Source: AP-15 sp963735445
Lineage (GTDB): Bacteria > Pseudomonadota > Alphaproteobacteria > ATCC43930 > CGMCC-115725
Assembly (NCBI GenBank): GCA_963735445.1
Contig: CAVTLC010000034.1
Span: forward strand, 51,338-115,337
Length of the DNA: 64,000 nt
Reading direction: 5' to 3'
Positions 60,553-64,000 of the stretch are shown piece by piece; the first letter of the stretch is position 1, and every line of letters begins with the position of its first letter. The notes under the pieces were generated by a model. The model saw only the letters and a list, made by a program, of their open reading frames with translations, was not told the DNA's origin and did not search any database. Made by a program: the position numbers and the translations under genes.

Positions 60553-61680
60553 TTAAGTCAGGTTCACCGCCGCGACTTTGCGGAAGCGGACCAACGCCAA
60601 CAGCAGGACGAGGCCACCGATCGCACCGGTCAACAGAAACTCGCGCCAGACCACCGCGAAACCGGCGCCGCGGTATAAAATCGCCTGCGCGAACGAGACG
60701 AAATGGGTTGAAGGCGAGGCCTGCATCAGGGTCGCCAACCAGCGCGGCATGCTTTCGAGCGGGGTATTGCTGCCGGAAAGCATGTTCATCGGCAGAAACA
60801 CCAGCATGAAGAGCAGCCCGAGCTGCGGCATCGAGCGCGCGATGGTGCCGAGCAAAATCCCGACCGCCGTTGCAAAGAACAGGTAGATCGCGACGCCGCA
60901 CAGGAACAGCGGCACCGACCCAGCGATCGGAATGTGAAGCAGGCCGCGCACCACGAAATAGAGCGACAGCCCTACCGCGATCACGATGACGAGCCCGTTC
61001 GCCCAGACCTTTGACATGGCGATTTCGAACGGTGTCAGCGGCATGACCAACAGATGGTCCATCGTCCCGTGCTCACGCTCGCGCACGATCGCGGCACCGG
61101 CGAGGATGATCGCCAGCATCGTCACGTTATTGATAATCCCCATAATGCTGGTGAACCAGGCGGTCTCGATATTGGGGTTGAACGCGATACGGACGATGAG
61201 GTTGACCGGCGTTAGCGGGCCGCCCTCGGCGCGCGACAGGAAATTGTCGATCTCGGTCGTGATGATCTGCTGCGCGTAATCCGCGCCGAGGCCGGCTTGC
61301 ACCATCGCCGTGGCATCGACATCGAGCTGGATCGCGGGCTGGCGCTTGCCGAGGACATCACGCTCGAAATTTGGCGGGATATCGAGCACGAAGGTAAACC
61401 GTCCGCTGTTCATCGCCGGCATGATGTCGCGTTCGGCGATCGGCTGCGGCTTCTGGAAGTAGGGCGGCAGAAATGCCTGAGCGATCCGCCGCGACAATGC
61501 CGAATGATCCTCGTCGACGATCGCGATCGAGGCGTTACGGACCTCCTGCGAGCTGCCCTGCGCCTGCGCGATGATCGCCAGCGAAAAGGAGTAGACGACG
61601 AGGCCCAGCAGCACGTAATCGCGCATAAAGGCGCGCAATTCCTTGGTGCCGAGCCACAGGATGTTGGTGAGGCTCCGCAT
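60553..61680 (-). CDS. ABC-2 type transporter permease (YhhJ-like)
   Basis: A 375-residue permease. An N-terminal helix (YVLLGLVVYSFSLAIIAQAQ), a large extracytoplasmic domain (about 45-170), then five helices (TSIMGIINNVTMLAIILAGA; VREREHGTMDHLLVMPLTPF is the conserved ABC-2 turn; GLVIVIAVGLSLYFVVRGLL; GVAIYLFFATAVGILLGTIA; LLFMLVFLPMNMLSGSNTPL). Member of the YhhJ/YbhR group that works with an ATPase such as RbbA and a membrane-fusion protein. It follows the RbbA-like gene by 8 bases on the minus strand. Exports an unknown substrate. Confidence 0.92.
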   Translation of the reverse strand: MRSLTNILWLGTKELRAFMRDYVLLGLVVYSFSLAIIAQAQGSSQEVRNASIAIVDEDHSALSRRIAQAFLPPYFQKPQPIAERDIMPAMNSGRFTFVLDIPPNFERDVLGKRQPAIQLDVDATAMVQAGLGADYAQQIITTEIDNFLSRAEGGPLTPVNLIVRIAFNPNIETAWFTSIMGIINNVTMLAIILAGAAIVREREHGTMDHLLVMPLTPFEIAMSKVWANGLVIVIAVGLSLYFVVRGLLHIPIAGSVPLFLCGVAIYLFFATAVGILLGTIARSMPQLGLLFMLVFLPMNMLSGSNTPLESMPRWLATLMQASPSTHFVSFAQAILYRGAGFAVVWREFLLTGAIGGLVLLLALVRFRKVAAVNLT

Positions 61681-61688
61681 CGCTCGGC

Positions 61689-64000
61689 CTAGGCGGCCTG
61701 CTTGCGCAGCAGCAGAATATTAAACAGTGTCAGGATCGGGACGAATACCGCCAGAGCGGTCAGATTCGCAGAGAGATCGGCGAAGCCCAGCCCCTTGGTG
61801 AAGGTGCCGACGCTGATCGGCAAATAATAGCTCATCGGAAACACGCGACCCATGATGCGCGCGATCCCGGTCAGCGACGAGACCGGAACCATCATGCCGG
61901 CGAACATCGTGGCCGGCAAAACGGTCAAGATGGCGGTGCCGAACAACGCGGCGATCTGGGTGCGAGTGAAGGCCGAGATCATCATGCCGTAAGCGGTCGT
62001 CGCAACGACGTAGATCAATGTGCCGAGCAGCAATGTCGGAAAGCTGCCTTTGAGCGGAACGCGAAAGACGATTAGGGCGAGGGTGAACATCAGCCCGAAA
62101 TTGACCATCGCAAGCCCGACATAGGGCAGCTGCTTGCCCAGCAGAAATTCGAGCCGCGTCACTGGCGTTACATATAGATTCGTGATCGAGCCCAGCTCCT
62201 TTTCACGCACCACGGCTAACGCCATCAAAATCGCCGGGAACAAGGCCAGCTCCAACGCCAATTGCGCCGGTACCATTGAATAGACGCTGTCGAAATCCTG
62301 GTTGTATTTAAACCTGACCTCGATTTTCGCGGGCGATGGCGGGGCCGGTCGCGTCGTCGTTACGATCGGGTCGGACAAATAGAGCTGGTGCATCGCCTGC
62401 ACATACCCACGGATCGTCTGGGCGATAAACGGCCGCGCTCCGTCAATCCAGGCGGCCACCCAAACCGGGCGGCCGCGGGCGATGTCGCGGCCAAACCCGG
62501 GCGGAATCTCGACCGCTGCGGCGATTGACCCGTCGGCGAGCCGCTTTTCGAGATCCGCGTATGAGGTGAGTGGGGGTTTTTCGACAAAATACGACGAGCC
62601 TCGCAACTCTTCGAGATAAGCGCGGCTTTCGTGGCTGTGGTCGTGATCGAGGACAGCGAAGGTTAGCGAGTTGACATCGGTCGAGATGCCAAAGCCGAAC
62701 ACCAGCATCAAAAACGTCGTCCCGAAGATCGCAAAGCCGATCCGGATCGGGTCGCGCAGCAGCTCCAATTGCTCGCGGATTGTGCAAGCGAACAGCCGCC
62801 GCCAGCTGAACCAGGGTTCCCGGCGGGCGCGCCCCTGCAGTGGTGGTGCTTCTGGAGGCGGACGGGGTGGACCGGATGCTGCCGCCCCAATACTGCGCGC
62901 ACGCACCGCTTCTTTGAGGTAGCTGATAAACGCATCCTCGAGCGTTGCCGCACCGCGCGCAGCAACGAGCCGTTGCGGCGTATCCGTCGCCAGCACGCGG
63001 CCCGAATCCATCAGCGAAACCCGATCGCAGCGCGCGGCTTCATTCATGAAGTGGGTCGAAACAAAGATCGTGACATTCTGATTGCGCGACAGGTCGATCA
63101 GCAGCTCCCAGAACCGGTCGCGCGCCAGCGGGTCGACACCCGAGGTCGGCTCGTCGAGGATCAGCATTTCGGGCTCGTGAACGATCGCCACCGCGAGCGA
63201 CAGCCGCTGACGGATGCCAAGCGGCAATGCCTCGGCGTATTGGTCGACATGCTCGGCGAGGCCAAAGCGGTCGATCAGTTCGGCGATGCGCGCTCCAGCC
63301 TTCCGCGGCGGCAGGTGAAACAGCCGGGCGTGGAGATCGAGGTTCTGACGAACCGTCAGCTCGCCGTAAAGCGAGAACGATTGCGACATGTAGCCGACGC
63401 GATTGCGCGCTGCGAGATCGCTGGCATCGAGCGGGCGGCCGAACAGCAAGGCCTCGCCATCGCTGGCCGGCAACAATCCCGTCAGCATCTTCATCGTCGT
63501 TGTTTTGCCGCAGCCGTTCGAGCCGACAAATCCGAAGATCTCGCCGCGGTCGATCGTAAAGCTGACGTGATCGACCGCGGTGAAGCTGCCAAACCGGCAG
63601 GTCAGGTTACGCGCTGTGATGACCGGCTCGCCGTCGACCCGATTCCGGGGAGGAATGTCGAGCGCGTGATGCCCGACGCGCTGCCGCGCCGGCAGCAATG
63701 CGATAAAGGCCCCCTCGATCGAGGTTTCGCCGGTCGCTTGTTTGAGTTCAGACGGGCAGCCCGCCGCGACGACCCGGCCGTCATTGACCGCGACGAGCCA
63801 GTCGAAACGCTCGGCCTCCTCCATATACGCGGTCGCCACGACGACGCTCATGCCGGTGCGGCGCAGCCGCATGCGATCGATCAATTCCCAGAACTGACGG
63901 CGCGACAGCGGATCGACGCCGGTCGTCGGCTCGTCAAGGATCAGCAGATCGGGGTCGTGGATCAGCGAGCAGCACAGCCCGAGCTTCTGGCGCATGCCGC
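61689..64000 (-). CDS. rbbA: RbbA-like ABC transporter ATP-binding/permease fusion (partial, N-terminus off window)
   Basis: The C-terminal 768 residues of a protein usually about 910 residues long. The first visible part is the end of an ATPase domain (LLILDEPTTGVDPLSRRQFW), then a full second ABC ATPase with Walker A GSNGCGKTTTMKMLTG, signature-like ALPLGIRQRLSLA and Walker B LILDEPTSGVDPL, followed by a linker and a C-terminal ABC-2 membrane domain (FAIFGTTFLMLVFGFGISTD on; VREKELGSITNLYVTPVTRL). The fused ATPase-ATPase-permease layout matches RbbA, named for ribosome binding in E. coli, but is often part of a drug exporter with YhhJ, the next gene. The start lies beyond the window. Confidence 0.9.
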   Translation of the reverse strand, partial: GMRQKLGLCCSLIHDPDLLILDEPTTGVDPLSRRQFWELIDRMRLRRTGMSVVVATAYMEEAERFDWLVAVNDGRVVAAGCPSELKQATGETSIEGAFIALLPARQRVGHHALDIPPRNRVDGEPVITARNLTCRFGSFTAVDHVSFTIDRGEIFGFVGSNGCGKTTTMKMLTGLLPASDGEALLFGRPLDASDLAARNRVGYMSQSFSLYGELTVRQNLDLHARLFHLPPRKAGARIAELIDRFGLAEHVDQYAEALPLGIRQRLSLAVAIVHEPEMLILDEPTSGVDPLARDRFWELLIDLSRNQNVTIFVSTHFMNEAARCDRVSLMDSGRVLATDTPQRLVAARGAATLEDAFISYLKEAVRARSIGAAASGPPRPPPEAPPLQGRARREPWFSWRRLFACTIREQLELLRDPIRIGFAIFGTTFLMLVFGFGISTDVNSLTFAVLDHDHSHESRAYLEELRGSSYFVEKPPLTSYADLEKRLADGSIAAAVEIPPGFGRDIARGRPVWVAAWIDGARPFIAQTIRGYVQAMHQLYLSDPIVTTTRPAPPSPAKIEVRFKYNQDFDSVYSMVPAQLALELALFPAILMALAVVREKELGSITNLYVTPVTRLEFLLGKQLPYVGLAMVNFGLMFTLALIVFRVPLKGSFPTLLLGTLIYVVATTAYGMMISAFTRTQIAALFGTAILTVLPATMFAGMMVPVSSLTGIARIMGRVFPMSYYLPISVGTFTKGLGFADLSANLTALAVFVPILTLFNILLLRKQAA

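Noticed and set aside
1..64000. tRNA, rRNA, CRISPR arrays or insertion sequences
   Set aside because: I looked for cloverleaf-like and direct-repeat patterns and for transposase motifs and saw none. A covariance scan would be needed to exclude a small RNA gene.

Overview
The window looks like chromosomal DNA of a high-GC alphaproteobacterium, most likely a Hyphomicrobiales (Rhizobiales) soil or plant-associated organism of the Bradyrhizobium/Rhodopseudomonas type. The signs are a SAM-II riboswitch in front of metZ (a class essentially confined to alphaproteobacteria), a FixL haem-PAS oxygen sensor with FixK/FNR-type boxes, DUF1127 and DUF1491 proteins, ECF sigma/anti-sigma pairs, and short extragenic palindromes of the kind common in this order. 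No phage, insertion sequence, CRISPR array, rRNA or tRNA was recognised. The taxonomic placement is inference.

Layout. 0.2-7.2 kb: an SMP-30 lactonase-like gene, a molybdenum hydroxylase operon (coxG-S-L-M order, AYRGAGR-type large subunit, so not a proven CO dehydrogenase), and a divergent ECF sigma/anti-sigma pair. 7.2-15.7 kb: pyrF, then a long minus-strand block with a Nudix hydrolase, a HAMP/GAF histidine kinase, a periplasmic Tll0287-type c-haem protein, a lone receiver, DUF1491, a second kinase/regulator pair and two lipoproteins. 15.9-30.7 kb: assorted metabolic genes (flavin monooxygenase, methyltransferase, haem peroxidase, MFS/TetR pair, CobW GTPase, MBL hydrolase, SAM-II-metZ, CmcJ-like oxygenase, DUF1127). 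30.8-47.2 kb: LysR, SDR, two more luciferase-like oxidoreductases, two aldo/keto reductases, a MATE exporter with a likely attenuator leader, a methyltransferase, a deaminase, two CoA-transferases, an enoyl-CoA hydratase and an MmgE/PrpD protein, which looks like an organic-acid/xenobiotic catabolism zone. 47.2-49.8 kb: a second molybdenum hydroxylase (isoquinoline oxidoreductase type).

49.9-60.4 kb is the most coherent region and looks like a low-oxygen island: Hsp20, cytochrome bd oxidase (cydP-A-B-X), two CBS-domain proteins, phosphoglucomutase, a hibernation-factor/cold-shock fusion, a FixL sensor kinase and a single-domain FixJ-like receiver. Five FixK/FNR-like boxes lie in its intergenic gaps, including one perfect box between fixL and the receiver gene. 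60.5-64 kb holds an RbbA/YhhJ-type ABC exporter that runs off the right edge.

Five genes (haem peroxidase, CobW, MmgE/PrpD, the second Mo-hydroxylase large subunit and cydB) are interrupted by six apparent single-base insertions. Every one can be repaired by removing one base from a short homopolymer. That pattern suggests read or assembly indels more than biological decay, though decay cannot be excluded from sequence alone.
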